A stretch of DNA of 64,000 nucleotides from Abyssibius alkaniclasticus (GCF_020447305.1 NZ_CP095732.1:2264501-2328500), one strand, 5' to 3'; positions 8,489-18,713 are shown, numbered from the stretch's first letter. Numbers and translations: made by a program. The notes: generated by a model from the sequence alone, not told the origin.

Positions 8489-8530
8489 TTGCAAGTTTTC
8501 ATGTAGACTTGCCAGAATCGCGGAGGTTTC

Positions 8531-9070
8531 ATGACAGGTCCGATCATCGCGCGCTGCCCCTGTGCTGCGAGCTATATCACCAGCCCGAAGCGCGCCACCG
8601 TGGCCGTTGTGTGTTATTGCACCGATTGTCAGACAGCAGGCAGGGCACTGGCTGCTTTGCCCGAAAACATTGGCGTCATGCAGGGCGATGGCGGCACGCC
8701 ACTGGCGTTGTTTCCCAAGAAAAACCTGCAAATCCATGATGATCGCGGCGCATTGCGCGCCCATAAGCTGCATCCGAAAAGCCCGACACGGCGGCTTGTC
8801 TGCAGCCAGTGCAATTCCATGCTGGCGCTCGATTTCACCAAAGGTCCGTGGCTTTCGGTGCCCATCGCGCGTTGTCTCGCCCCCAGACCAATGGCCAATA
8901 TGCGCATCATGACGCGCTCGCGCCCCGCCGGGCAGGCGGATTTGGCCGATGATATGAAGAATTTCGCCAATTTCCCGAAACGGCTGGTTTTCCCGCTCAC
9001 ACTCAACTGGGTGGCGGGCGGCTTTGCCACTCCGAAACTGCCGGCCTTCCCGCCGCTAAAAATGCCCTAG
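8531..9070 (+). CDS. GFA-like / DUF6151 zinc-ribbon-type protein
   Basis: A 179-aa cytoplasmic protein with a CGGAGG ribosome site 5 nt before the ATG. It contains the cysteine pairs CPC (about residues 9-11), CYCTDC (about 33-38) and CSQC (about 91-94), the spacing of the CENP-V/GFA-like (glutathione-dependent formaldehyde-activating) zinc fold and of the related DUF6151 family. Enzyme activity is not established for this group. It ends in a 4-nt convergent overlap with uvrD. Confidence 0.7.
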   Translation: MTGPIIARCPCAASYITSPKRATVAVVCYCTDCQTAGRALAALPENIGVMQGDGGTPLALFPKKNLQIHDDRGALRAHKLHPKSPTRRLVCSQCNSMLALDFTKGPWLSVPIARCLAPRPMANMRIMTRSRPAGQADLADDMKNFANFPKRLVFPLTLNWVAGGFATPKLPAFPPLKMP

Positions 9071-11445
9071 AACGGCACCTCGTCGGTGCTGACATAGCTG
9101 GCCAGCACATGTTTTTGCCCGGCTTTTTCAAAGTCGATATGCAGTTTGTTGCCCTCAACCCCGATGACCCGGCCATAGCCGAATTTCTGGTGGAACACCC
9201 GTGTGCCGATGTCGTGCAGCACCACGGCTTCGGCATCCAGCACCATGTTGCGCGCTTCGCTCGGCTGGCGCATGGGGCGCGCGCCGCTGCGTTTCTGCAT
9301 CCGCGCCCAGCCGGGCGAGTTGTAGCTGTTGGCGCTGGCCACCCGCGCCTCCATTTCGCTGGCCTTGATGATCCCCTCAAACCCGCCGCCCGCACGCGGC
9401 GCCGCCGCCCCGAACCCGCCGCCATACAGGCCCGGCGGCGTCAGCACATCTACATGCTCGGGCGGCAATTCATCAATAAACCGGCTCGGCAGGGTCGATT
9501 GCATCTGCCCATAGGTGCGCCGGTTGGCGGCAAAGGAAATCGTGCAAACTTCTTCCGCCCGCGTAATGCCGACATAGGCAAGGCGGCGCTCTTCCTCCAG
9601 CCCTTTCAGCCCGCTCTCATCCATGCTGCGCTGGCTGGGGAAGAGCCCATCCTCCCATCCCGGCAGGAACACCGCCGGAAACTCCAACCCCTTGGCGCCG
9701 TGCAGCGTCATGATGGAAACCTTGGCGCTGCCGTCATCCGCCTCGTTATCCATGATCAGCGCGATATGCTCCAAAAATCCTTGCAGGTTTTCGAACTGCT
9801 CCAGCGCCTTCACCAATTCCTTGAGGTTCTCAAGCCGCCCCTGCGCCTCGATGCTTTTGTCATTCTTCCAGAAATCGGTATAGCCCGATTCCTCCAGAAT
9901 AATTTCGGCAAGCTCGATATGGCTCAGCTCGCCCTCGTGCATGTGCAAGCGCCAGCGGTCCAGCGCGTCAATCAGCTCTGAAAGTGCTTGCCGCCCCTTG
10001 CCCGAAAGGCCGGAATCCACCGCAATCCGCGCGCCATCCAGCATGGATACGCCATTGTCCCGCGCCAGCCGCTGGATGGTCTGGATCGCCTTTTCCCCCA
10101 AACCACGCTTGGGCGTGTTGATGATCCGCTCCAGCGCCAGATCATCATCTGGGCTGCAAACCACGCGGAAATAGGCCATCGCATCGCGAATTTCGAGCCG
10201 CTCGTAAAAGCGCGGCCCGCCGATAACGCGATAGGGCAGGCCGATGGTCAAGAACCGGTCCTCGAAGGCGCGCATCTGGTGGGTGGCGCGCACCAGAATC
10301 GCCATTTTCGACAGGTCATAGGGGCGCATCCCGCGCGTGCCGCGCTGCATGGCCTCAATCTCCTCGCCCACCCAGCGCGCCTCGTCCTCGCCATCCCAAT
10401 GGCCGATCAGGCGCAGCTTCTCGCCCTCTTTTTCCGCCGTCCACAGCGTTTTGCCCAAACGGTTGGCATTGCCGTTTATCACCGCGCTTGCAGCGGCCAG
10501 AATATGCGGGGTCGAGCGGTAATTCTGCTCCAGTCGCACCACATGCGCGCCGGGAAAATCCTTTTCAAACCGCAGGATATTGCCTACTTCCGCCCCGCGC
10601 CAGCCATAGATCGACTGGTCATCATCGCCCACGCAGCAAATATTCTTGTGCCCCGCCGCCAGCAGCCGCAGCCATAAATACTGCGCGACGTTGGTGTCCT
10701 GATACTCGTCCACCAGAATATAGCGGAATTTCTGCTGATAGTGTTCCAGCACATCCTTGTGGCGCTGGAAGATCGTCACGACATGCAGCAGCAAATCGCC
10801 AAAATCCACCGCGTTCAGCGCCAGCAGCCGCGCCTGATATTGCTTGTAGAAATCAACGCCCTGGTTGTTGAAATGCGCGGCTTCGGCCACCGGCACCTGT
10901 TCCGGCCCCCAGGCGCGGTTCTTCCAGTTGTCAATCACCCCGGCCAAATGCCGTGCGGGCCAGCGTTTGTCATCAATATTGGCCGCCTTCAGCAGTTGTT
11001 TGAGCAGGCGCAACTGGTCATCGGTATCCAGAATCGTGAAGTTGCTTTTCAGCCCCACAAGTTCCGCATGGCGGCGCAAAATCTTCACACAGAGCGAATG
11101 GAAGGTGCCGAGCCACGGCATCCCCTCAACCACCTGCCCGATATTCTGGCCCACGCGGTTTTTCATCTCGCGCGCGGCCTTGTTGGTGAAGGTCACGGCC
11201 AGCAAATCATAGGGCCGCGCCCGCCCCGTGGCCAGCAAATGCGCGATTCGCGCGGTCAGCGCCTTCGTCTTCCCCGTTCCAGCCCCCGCCAGCATCAAAA
11301 CAGGCCCGTCCAGCGTTTCAACCGCCTGTCTTTGTTCGGGGTTCAGCCCGTCCAGATACGGCATCGCGGGCCGCGCCATAGCACGCGCCGACAGCGGCAA
11401 AGCCGCCGCCGCCTCAAATCCATCCGCATCGTCAAACTCGTTCAT
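9067..11445 (-). CDS. uvrD: UvrD/PcrA-type superfamily 1 DNA helicase
   Basis: A 792-aa 3'-5' DNA helicase of the UvrD/PcrA/Rep family acting in nucleotide excision and mismatch repair and in clearing replication blocks. Motifs in order: Q-motif LNPEQRQAVE (about 34-43), Walker A GAGTGKT (about 54-60), VTFTNKAAREM (Ia), DEYQDTN (II), DDDQSIYGWRGA (III), LEQNYRST (IV), LMTLHGAKGLEFPAVFL-type motif V and GITRAEE (VI). The C-terminal 60 residues (GTRVFHQKFGYGRVIGVEG) match the Tudor-like tail that lets PcrA/UvrD bind RNA polymerase. An internal start at MARPAMPYLDG is possible. Confidence 0.93.
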   Translation of the reverse strand: MNEFDDADGFEAAAALPLSARAMARPAMPYLDGLNPEQRQAVETLDGPVLMLAGAGTGKTKALTARIAHLLATGRARPYDLLAVTFTNKAAREMKNRVGQNIGQVVEGMPWLGTFHSLCVKILRRHAELVGLKSNFTILDTDDQLRLLKQLLKAANIDDKRWPARHLAGVIDNWKNRAWGPEQVPVAEAAHFNNQGVDFYKQYQARLLALNAVDFGDLLLHVVTIFQRHKDVLEHYQQKFRYILVDEYQDTNVAQYLWLRLLAAGHKNICCVGDDDQSIYGWRGAEVGNILRFEKDFPGAHVVRLEQNYRSTPHILAAASAVINGNANRLGKTLWTAEKEGEKLRLIGHWDGEDEARWVGEEIEAMQRGTRGMRPYDLSKMAILVRATHQMRAFEDRFLTIGLPYRVIGGPRFYERLEIRDAMAYFRVVCSPDDDLALERIINTPKRGLGEKAIQTIQRLARDNGVSMLDGARIAVDSGLSGKGRQALSELIDALDRWRLHMHEGELSHIELAEIILEESGYTDFWKNDKSIEAQGRLENLKELVKALEQFENLQGFLEHIALIMDNEADDGSAKVSIMTLHGAKGLEFPAVFLPGWEDGLFPSQRSMDESGLKGLEEERRLAYVGITRAEEVCTISFAANRRTYGQMQSTLPSRFIDELPPEHVDVLTPPGLYGGGFGAAAPRAGGGFEGIIKASEMEARVASANSYNSPGWARMQKRSGARPMRQPSEARNMVLDAEAVVLHDIGTRVFHQKFGYGRVIGVEGNKLHIDFEKAGQKHVLASYVSTDEVPF

Positions 11446-11590
11446 AGGCGCAGCCTAGCGTGTTTGCCGGGCAAGTTAAAGAGTTGTTCTCACTCTGTTC
11501 TTGCGGATTCCGCCCGTGTGTTTTGCCCGTCAAAATTCATACCTGTGCATTTGCGCCTTGGGGCCATATTATACCCGCAAAGGAGATGCG

Positions 11591-12277
11591 ATGGCCGAAT
11601 CTGTTAACCCGATCCTGATCATTCTCGCCCATCCGCGCCCGCGGCAATCGACTGTTGTAATGCGCATGGCGGCGCAGGCGGCCAAAATCGAAGGGGTCAC
11701 GGTGCATGATATCTATGCCGAATATCCCGACTTTCTTATCGACGTGCCGGCCGAACAAGAGCTTTTGCGCCAGCACGAGGTGGTGATCTTCCTGCATCCG
11801 TTCAACTGGTATTCGGCCCCTGCCTTGCTGCGCGAATGGCAGGATGTGGTGCTGGAATATGGCTTTGCCTATGGCCGCCACGGGCAGGAGCTGCGCGACA
11901 AGGTGTTTTTCAACGCGGTCAGCGCCGGGCGCTCCATTTCCGAATATTCGGGCGAGCATGAAACCCATTTCACCTTGCGCCAGCTTGCCGCCCCGTTCGA
12001 ACAAATGGCGCAGCTTTGCTCCATGATCTACCTGCCGCCCTTTGCGCTGACTTCGGCGCGCACGGCAGCGGCGGAAGACCGCCTGGCCCCTCATCTGGAA
12101 ACATGGCGCGACCTTTTGCACGCTTTGGCGGCCGGCACGCTGAATTTAGAGCGTGCCGCCGCCAGCCCCTTTCTGGGGGCAGAAACACTGGCGCCACCAG
12201 AACCAGAACCAGAACCAGAACCGCAAGACACCCGCGAAGCCGAAAGCGAAGCGCAACCCCCCGACGAAGGACGATAA
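11591..12277 (+). CDS. kefF: KefF-like NAD(P)H oxidoreductase, ancillary subunit of the Kef system
   Basis: A 228-aa flavodoxin-fold quinone/NAD(P)H oxidoreductase of the KefF/KefG/modulator-of-drug-activity family. The ATG at 11591 is preceded by AGGAG at the right distance. Family features: ILAHPRPRQSTV at the FMN-phosphate loop, HDIYAEYPDFLIDV, and HPFNWYSAPALLREWQDVVLEYGFAYG. The last 25 residues are an unusual acidic tail with four Pro-Glu repeats. Its stop overlaps the kefC start (TAATG), so the pair is translationally coupled, as expected for an ancillary protein that activates the KefC channel during electrophile stress. Confidence 0.87.
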   Translation: MAESVNPILIILAHPRPRQSTVVMRMAAQAAKIEGVTVHDIYAEYPDFLIDVPAEQELLRQHEVVIFLHPFNWYSAPALLREWQDVVLEYGFAYGRHGQELRDKVFFNAVSAGRSISEYSGEHETHFTLRQLAAPFEQMAQLCSMIYLPPFALTSARTAAAEDRLAPHLETWRDLLHALAAGTLNLERAAASPFLGAETLAPPEPEPEPEPQDTREAESEAQPPDEGR

Positions 12278-14151
12278 TGGAAAGCTTTCTCTACCAGGCC
12301 TTTATCTATCTTGCCGCCGCCATCGTGGCCGTGCCCCTGGCGCGCCGCCTTGGCTTTGGCTCGGTGCTGGGCTATCTGGTGGCGGGGCTGGCCATTGGCC
12401 CGCTTCTGGGGCTTGTCGGGTCTGAAACCATAGATGTGCAGCATTTCGCCGAATTTGGCGTGGTGATGATGCTGTTTGTCATCGGGCTGGAGCTGGAACC
12501 GCGCGCGCTTTGGGCCATGCGCAAGGCGCTGGTCGGGCTGGGCGGTATGCAGATCGTGTTCACTACGCTGCTCATTTCGCTCATCGCCTGGTCGCAGGGC
12601 ATTCTGCCCTCGGTTGCCATAGCCATTGGCATAACGCTTGCGCTTTCCTCAACCGCGATTGTCATGCAAACGCTGGATGAAAAGCAGCTTGCCCGCACCG
12701 ATGGCGGGCGTTCGGCCTTCTTTGTGCTGCTCATGCAGGATATTGCGGTCATTCCGGTGCTGGCGCTTTTGCCGCTGCTGGCCATTCCGGGGCTGGAAAT
12801 CATGTCGGCCCTGTCGGGCGAAGAGGCCGCTTCCTATGGCAACGGAACGAAGGAATGGATCGCCAGCCAATCGCCCATCATCGCTTCGGCCATTGTGCTG
12901 GGCGCGGTTGCGCTTGTCGGCGTGGTCGGGGTGTTTCTGGTCGGCCCGCTGTTTCGCTATATTTCGCATTCCAGAATGCGCGAGATATTCATTGCCACGG
13001 CGCTGCTGCTGGTCGTCGCCATCGCGCTGCTGATGACCGCTGTCGGCCTGTCCCCCGCGCTTGGCACCTTCATGGCGGGGGTTCTGCTGGCCAACTCGGC
13101 CTATAAACACCAGCTTGAAGCCGATATCGAGCCCTTCAAGGGGCTGTTGCTGGGCCTGTTCTTCATCACTGTTGGCGCGGGCATCAATACCGGCCTGTTA
13201 TGGGACAAGCTTTGGGTCATCCTGTCGATCACCATTGCGCTGATGGCGCTCAAATTCGCGGTGCTATGGCTGGTGGGCTGGGGGTTCGGGCTGCGCGGGC
13301 GCACGCAATTGCTGTTTGCGCTGTCGCTCGCCCAGGCGGGCGAATTCGGCTTTGTCCTGCTGGGTTTCGCCACACAGGCCCATGTCATGGCCCGCCCCCT
13401 GGCCGAGCTTTTGGGCCTGGTCGTGGCGCTGTCGATGTTCCTCACCCCCGTGCTGTTCATCCTGTTTGACAAGATGGTGCAGCGCATGGGCGGCACAGAG
13501 GCGGCCGAAGATGACCGCCCGATGGTGCCCGAAGGCAAGATCATCATCGCCGGGCTGGGCCGCTTTGGGCAGGTCGTCAACCGCCTGTTGCTGATGAACG
13601 GCCACCCGACCACGGTGATCGACGGCAATGCGGAATCTGTCCACCGGATGCGGATGCTGGGCATAAAGGCCTATCTGGGCGATGTGACCCGCCCCGAATT
13701 GCTGATCGCGGCGGGCATATCCGAGGCGGCGGCCATTGTCGTGGCGATTGACGAGGCCGACAAGGCCGTCAAAATCGTCGAATTCATCCGCCAGAACTAT
13801 CCGAATGTGCATATCGTTGCGCGCGCGCGGTCGCGCCACGATGTTTACCGGCTTTATGCGGCGGGGGCGCGCGATATCGTGCGCGAAACCTTTGATTCAT
13901 CGGTGCGGGCCGGCAAATACACGCTGCGCGCAATGGGTATGCACCCCTATGATGCCGAGCGCGCCGCCGATGAGTTTGTGCGCGAAGACCGGCGGATGCT
14001 GCGCGACATGGCCGAAGACTGGAACCCGAAGCTGCAACTTCACGAAAACCCGGCCCTTCTGGCCCGCATCCGCGAGCAGAATCTGCGGATCGAGGCGATG
14101 CTGCGCGGCGAAACAGATCCGGCAACCGAGGCGCGCAGCGACAAAGGCTGA
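12277..14151 (+). CDS. kefC: Glutathione-regulated K+/H+ antiporter KefB/KefC-type (CPA2)
   Basis: A 624-aa inner-membrane protein: an N-terminal sodium/proton exchanger domain of about 12 helices (residues about 5-390) and a C-terminal RCK/TrkA-N domain beginning at KIIIAGLGRFGQVVNRLL (about residue 420), which binds nucleotide and glutathione in Kef proteins. The ATG at 12277 overlaps the kefF stop; a longer frame reading back into kefF is rejected. The Kef system exports potassium and acidifies the cytoplasm to protect against electrophiles. Whether it is closer to KefB or KefC cannot be decided; the KefF partner favours KefC. Confidence 0.88.
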   Translation: MESFLYQAFIYLAAAIVAVPLARRLGFGSVLGYLVAGLAIGPLLGLVGSETIDVQHFAEFGVVMMLFVIGLELEPRALWAMRKALVGLGGMQIVFTTLLISLIAWSQGILPSVAIAIGITLALSSTAIVMQTLDEKQLARTDGGRSAFFVLLMQDIAVIPVLALLPLLAIPGLEIMSALSGEEAASYGNGTKEWIASQSPIIASAIVLGAVALVGVVGVFLVGPLFRYISHSRMREIFIATALLLVVAIALLMTAVGLSPALGTFMAGVLLANSAYKHQLEADIEPFKGLLLGLFFITVGAGINTGLLWDKLWVILSITIALMALKFAVLWLVGWGFGLRGRTQLLFALSLAQAGEFGFVLLGFATQAHVMARPLAELLGLVVALSMFLTPVLFILFDKMVQRMGGTEAAEDDRPMVPEGKIIIAGLGRFGQVVNRLLLMNGHPTTVIDGNAESVHRMRMLGIKAYLGDVTRPELLIAAGISEAAAIVVAIDEADKAVKIVEFIRQNYPNVHIVARARSRHDVYRLYAAGARDIVRETFDSSVRAGKYTLRAMGMHPYDAERAADEFVREDRRMLRDMAEDWNPKLQLHENPALLARIREQNLRIEAMLRGETDPATEARSDKG

Positions 14152-14297
14152 CACCGGGGGAGAGGGCGGGAAAGCAGCGGGGCAGGGCGTTGCGCAGCTT
14201 TTTATGCTGCACTGCAAAAACCACGTTGTCAGGCGGGGCGCTGCTCGCTACAAATACGGCGGCCCCGACATCATCCAGCTTGCGGAGACTGCAGCCC

Positions 14298-17200
14298 ATG
14301 AAGCACTTCCAGAAAATCCTCATTGCCAACCGCGGTGAAATTGCCATCCGCGTCATGCGCGCGGCCAACGAGATGGGCAAGAAAACCGTGGCGGTCTATG
14401 CCGAGGAAGACAAGCTGGGCCTGCACCGCTTCAAGGCCGACGAGGCTTACCGCATCGGCGAGGGGCTTGGCCCGGTCGCGGCCTATCTATCCATTGAAGA
14501 AATCATCCGCGTTGCCAAAATGGCTGGCGCCGATGCCATCCACCCGGGCTATGGTCTGCTGTCGGAAAACCCCGATCTGGTCGATGCCTGCGATGCGGCT
14601 GGCATTACCTTTATCGGCCCGAAGGCCGCCACCATGCGCGCCCTTGGCGACAAGGCCAGCGCGCGGCGCGTGGCGGTGGAGGCGGGCGTGCCGGTCATTC
14701 CCGCAACCGAGGTGCTGGGCGATGACATGGCAAAAATCGCCGCGCAGGCCGAGGCGGTCGGCTACCCGCTGATGCTCAAGGCAAGCTGGGGCGGGGGCGG
14801 GCGCGGAATGCGCCCCATTCTTGGCCCCGACGAGTTGGTTGAGAAGGTGCGCGAAGGCCGCCGCGAGGCCGAAGCCGCCTTTGGCAATGGCGAGGGTTAT
14901 CTGGAAAAGATGATCATCCGCGCCCGCCATGTGGAAGTGCAGATTCTGGGCGACCGGTTTGGCGGCATGTATCATCTTTGGGAGCGTGACTGCACCGTGC
15001 AGCGCCGCAACCAAAAGGTTGTGGAACGCGCCCCCGCGCCCTATCTGAGCCAGGAACAACGCGCCGAAATCTGCGAACTTGGCCGCAAGATCTGCGCCCA
15101 TGTCGGCTATGAATGCGCCGGCACGGTCGAATTCCTCATGGATATGGATACCGGCAATTTCTATTTCATCGAGGTGAACCCCCGCGTGCAGGTGGAACAC
15201 ACGGTCACAGAAGAAGTGACCGGCATCGACATCGTGCGCGCGCAAATTCTGCTGGCCGAGGGCGCCACCATTGCCGATGCCACCGGCAAACCAAGCCAGG
15301 ACGATGTGAAGCTGAACGGCCATGCCTTGCAATGCCGCGTCACCACCGAAGACCCGCAGAACAATTTCATCCCCGATTATGGCCGTATCACCGCCTATCG
15401 CGCGGCCAATGGCATGGGCATCCGGCTGGATGGCGGCACGGCCTATGCCGGTGCGGTCATCACGCGGTTTTACGATTCACTGCTCGTGAAAGTCACCGCT
15501 TGGGGGCCAACGCCGGAAACGGCGATTGCGCGGATGGACCGGTCCTTGCGCGAATTTCGCGTGCGCGGCGTGTCCACCAACATCGCCTTTGTGGAAAACC
15601 TGCTCAAGCATGAAAGTTTTCTGAACAATACCTACACGACCAAGTTCATCGACACGACACCGGCGCTGTTTTCCTTCAAGAAACGCCGCGACAGGGCGAC
15701 CAAAATCCTAACCTATCTGGCCGATATCACGGTCAACGAACACCCCGAAGTGGCGGGCCGCGCCCGGCCCCATGCCGAGGCGCGCGCCGCACGCCCCCCG
15801 AAGCTGCGCGTCGAGACCGCACCCTACGGCACGAAAAACCTGCTCGATGACCAGGGGCCGCAGGCCGTGGCCGATTGGATGCTGGCGCAGAAAAACCTGC
15901 TGCTGACCGACACGACCATGCGCGACGGGCATCAATCACTGCTGGCCACGCGGATGCGCAGCCATGATATGATCAATATCGCCCCCGCCTATGCCGCCAA
16001 TCTGCCGGGGCTGTTTTCTGTTGAATGCTGGGGCGGGGCAACCTTTGATGTCGCCTATCGCTTCTTGCAGGAATGCCCCTGGCAGCGGCTGCGCGATCTG
16101 CGCAAACACATGCCCAACCTGCTGACGCAAATGCTGCTGCGCGGCGCGAACGGCGTGGGCTACACCACCTATCCCGACAATGTCGTGCAGAAATTCGTCG
16201 CCCAGGCGGCGGCATCCGGCGTCGATGTGTTCCGCGTGTTTGACTCGCTCAACTGGGTGGAAAACATGCGCGTGGCAATGGATGCCGTGCTGGAGTCCGG
16301 CAAGATCCTCGAAGGCACGATCTGTTATACCGGCGATATTCTCGACCCGAACCGCGCGAAATATGACCTGAATTACTACATCACGATGGGCCGCGCGTTG
16401 CGCGATGCGGGGGCGCATATCCTTGGGCTGAAGGACATGGCCGGTCTGCTGAAACCCGCCGCCGCCAGCAAGCTTGTGCGCGCCTTGAAAGACGAAATCG
16501 GCCTGCCGGTGCATTTCCACACGCATGATACATCGGGCATTTCCGCCGCCACCGTGCTGGCCGCGGCCGAGGCGGGCGTCGATGCGGTTGATGCCGCGAT
16601 GGACGCCTTCGCCGGCGGCACCTCGCAGCCCTGCATGGGCAGCATCGTTTCGGCCCTTGCCAATACCCCGCGCGATACCGGCCTGCCGATCGATGCGATC
16701 CGCGAAATCTCCGATTATTGGGAGGCCGTGCGCGGCCAGTATACCGCCTTTGAAAGCGGCATCGGCGCGCCTGCTTCCGAGGTGTATCTGCACGAAATGC
16801 CCGGCGGCCAGTTCACCAACCTCAAGGCACAGGCCCGCAGCCTGGGGCTGGAGGAACGCTGGCACGAGGTTGCCCGCACCTATGCCGATGTGAACGCCAT
16901 GTTCGGCGATATCGTCAAGGTCACGCCAAGCTCCAAGGTCGTGGGCGACATGGCGCTGATGATGGTCGCACAGGGCATTACCCGCGCCGAGGTCGAAGAC
17001 CCGGCGGTTGAGGTCGCCTTCCCGGAGTCTGTCATCGATATGATGCGCGGCAATCTTGGCCAGCCGCCGGGGGGCTTCCCGCCCGCGCTGATTGCCAAGG
17101 TGCTGAAGGGCGAAAAACCCAATACCAACCGCCCCGGCGCCGCCGTGCCAGCGGCCGACCTTGAAGCCGTGCGCGCCAAAATATCAAGCGAACTCAACGG

Positions 17201-17741
17201 TTTCGAGGTCGATGATGAAGACCTGTGCGGCTATCTGATGTATCCCAAGGTCTTTCTCGACTATATGGGCCGCCACCGCGATTATGGCCCGGTGCGCACG
17301 CTGCCCACGCGCAATTTCTTTTACGGAATGGCGCAGGGCGAGCAGATCTCGGTTGAGATCGACCCCGGCAAAACGCTCGAAATCCGCCTGCAAGCCCTGG
17401 GCGAAACCGGCGATGACGGGCAGACCAAGGTGTTTTTCGAACTCAACGGCCAGCCCCGCACCATCCGCGTGCCCAACCGCAAGGCCGCCGCCACCACCAA
17501 GGCCCGCCAGAAGGCGACCCTGGGCGATGCCAACCAGGTCGGCGCGCCCATGCCCGGCGTGATTGCCACCGTCGCCGTAACTGCGGGCCAGGCCGTGAAG
17601 GCGGGCGATTTGCTGCTGACGATCGAGGCGATGAAGATGGAGACCGGCATCCATGCCGAGCGTGATTGCACAATCAAGGCGCTGCATGTCACCCCCGGCG
17701 CGCAGGTCGATGCCAAGGATCTGCTCGTCGAGTTCGAATAG
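14298..17741 (+). CDS. pyc: Pyruvate carboxylase
   Basis: A 1147-aa biotin enzyme converting pyruvate, bicarbonate and ATP to oxaloacetate (anaplerosis). Domains in order: biotin carboxylase starting FQKILIANRGEIAIRV with the glycine-rich ATP loop KASWGGGGRGM (about residue 165) and FIEVNPRVQVEHTVTEE (about 290); the HMGL-like carboxyltransferase starting LLTDTTMRDGHQSLLATR (about 535); PYC/OADA domain; and a biotinyl domain with the acceptor lysine K1113 in EAMKMET. Length is that of single-chain alpha4 pyruvate carboxylases. The ATG at 14298 was taken because the protein then opens at the conserved N-terminus. No regulator is adjacent. Confidence 0.97.
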   Translation: MKHFQKILIANRGEIAIRVMRAANEMGKKTVAVYAEEDKLGLHRFKADEAYRIGEGLGPVAAYLSIEEIIRVAKMAGADAIHPGYGLLSENPDLVDACDAAGITFIGPKAATMRALGDKASARRVAVEAGVPVIPATEVLGDDMAKIAAQAEAVGYPLMLKASWGGGGRGMRPILGPDELVEKVREGRREAEAAFGNGEGYLEKMIIRARHVEVQILGDRFGGMYHLWERDCTVQRRNQKVVERAPAPYLSQEQRAEICELGRKICAHVGYECAGTVEFLMDMDTGNFYFIEVNPRVQVEHTVTEEVTGIDIVRAQILLAEGATIADATGKPSQDDVKLNGHALQCRVTTEDPQNNFIPDYGRITAYRAANGMGIRLDGGTAYAGAVITRFYDSLLVKVTAWGPTPETAIARMDRSLREFRVRGVSTNIAFVENLLKHESFLNNTYTTKFIDTTPALFSFKKRRDRATKILTYLADITVNEHPEVAGRARPHAEARAARPPKLRVETAPYGTKNLLDDQGPQAVADWMLAQKNLLLTDTTMRDGHQSLLATRMRSHDMINIAPAYAANLPGLFSVECWGGATFDVAYRFLQECPWQRLRDLRKHMPNLLTQMLLRGANGVGYTTYPDNVVQKFVAQAAASGVDVFRVFDSLNWVENMRVAMDAVLESGKILEGTICYTGDILDPNRAKYDLNYYITMGRALRDAGAHILGLKDMAGLLKPAAASKLVRALKDEIGLPVHFHTHDTSGISAATVLAAAEAGVDAVDAAMDAFAGGTSQPCMGSIVSALANTPRDTGLPIDAIREISDYWEAVRGQYTAFESGIGAPASEVYLHEMPGGQFTNLKAQARSLGLEERWHEVARTYADVNAMFGDIVKVTPSSKVVGDMALMMVAQGITRAEVEDPAVEVAFPESVIDMMRGNLGQPPGGFPPALIAKVLKGEKPNTNRPGAAVPAADLEAVRAKISSELNGFEVDDEDLCGYLMYPKVFLDYMGRHRDYGPVRTLPTRNFFYGMAQGEQISVEIDPGKTLEIRLQALGETGDDGQTKVFFELNGQPRTIRVPNRKAAATTKARQKATLGDANQVGAPMPGVIATVAVTAGQAVKAGDLLLTIEAMKMETGIHAERDCTIKALHVTPGAQVDAKDLLVEFE

Positions 17742-17837
17742 GCGCAGCCGGCAAATCAAACACCCCGAAAGCGCGCGCATTGCCGCCGGTTTTTGCGGCT
17801 TTGTTTGACGATTTGGCCAAACTGGTTCAGTTTGATC

Positions 17838-18629
17838 ATGATCGGTGGCTTTTCTGGCCTATTTGGCGCGCATGAATTATTGGGGAATATTATAAAAACA
17901 GCTTTTCTTGCTTCTGCCGCAATTGCGGCATTACTGGTTACAAGCGCCAATGCGCAATCTGTTGCATTTGGCGGCGATGTCAGCGCATCCTATGTCAGTC
18001 GCAGCTACGGCGGCGGCGGTGAAGACCGCTACCAGTTCAACGGTTCGGTGGTTGCGGGGTTTGGCGCGTTTGGCGCGCAGGTCGATCTTGGCACACAGTC
18101 CTATGCCGATGGCGACGGGTTCGACAATATGACCTATGCCATCCATGCTTTTTACGCGGTCAACCCCGCGCTGACAATCGGCGCCTATTTCGGCGTGGAT
18201 GACTGGGCCGCTGGTAGCAGCGATGATGATTATTTTGGCATCGAGGCGAAATTCACACCCGGCGGTTCTGCCTCCCGCATCGAGGTGGAAGCCTTTGTCG
18301 GCTGGTATGAAGATATAGTCAGTGACTACGGCGCCAATCTGATTGGCCTGTCGGGCAGCTATGCAATCACCGACAATATCGACCTGTTCGGGGGCTATCT
18401 GATGGGTAATTGGGGCACTTCCGGCAACCGCGTTAATTCCTATGACGTGCTGACAGCCGGTGCTGCCTATAATTTCGATACCGGCCTGTATGTTGCGGCC
18501 GCCTATCAAAGCTACGTCTATCCGGGCAGTTCGGGCGACTATACGCTGCAACTGCAAGTCGGCTACCAGTTTGGTGGCGGCCAAGTGTTTGGCGGGCGCA
18601 GTTACTACACGCTTTATCCCGGCGATTGA
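17838..18629 (+). CDS. Small outer-membrane beta-barrel-like protein
   Basis: An exported protein of about 263 aa with a signal peptide (hydrophobic stretch AFLASAAIAALLVTSANA, cleavage before QS). The mature part is rich in alternating hydrophobic/polar and aromatic residues and Gly (SASYVSRSYGGGG, YAIHAFYAVNPALTIGAYFG), as in porin-like or OmpW/OmpA-barrel proteins of Rhodobacterales, but I do not recognise a named family. The start is uncertain: the ATG at 17838 gives a long n-region, an in-frame TTG at 17880 would give a tidier signal peptide, and neither has a convincing ribosome site. Confidence 0.7.
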   Translation: MIGGFSGLFGAHELLGNIIKTAFLASAAIAALLVTSANAQSVAFGGDVSASYVSRSYGGGGEDRYQFNGSVVAGFGAFGAQVDLGTQSYADGDGFDNMTYAIHAFYAVNPALTIGAYFGVDDWAAGSSDDDYFGIEAKFTPGGSASRIEVEAFVGWYEDIVSDYGANLIGLSGSYAITDNIDLFGGYLMGNWGTSGNRVNSYDVLTAGAAYNFDTGLYVAAAYQSYVYPGSSGDYTLQLQVGYQFGGGQVFGGRSYYTLYPGD

Positions 18630-18713
18630 TCAACGCGCATGGTCGCAGCCCTGCTTCAGGACAGCCGCGCGCCGCTTGGTGCCGCTACGCCGCATGTCGG
18701 GCAAGGCTAGGCA

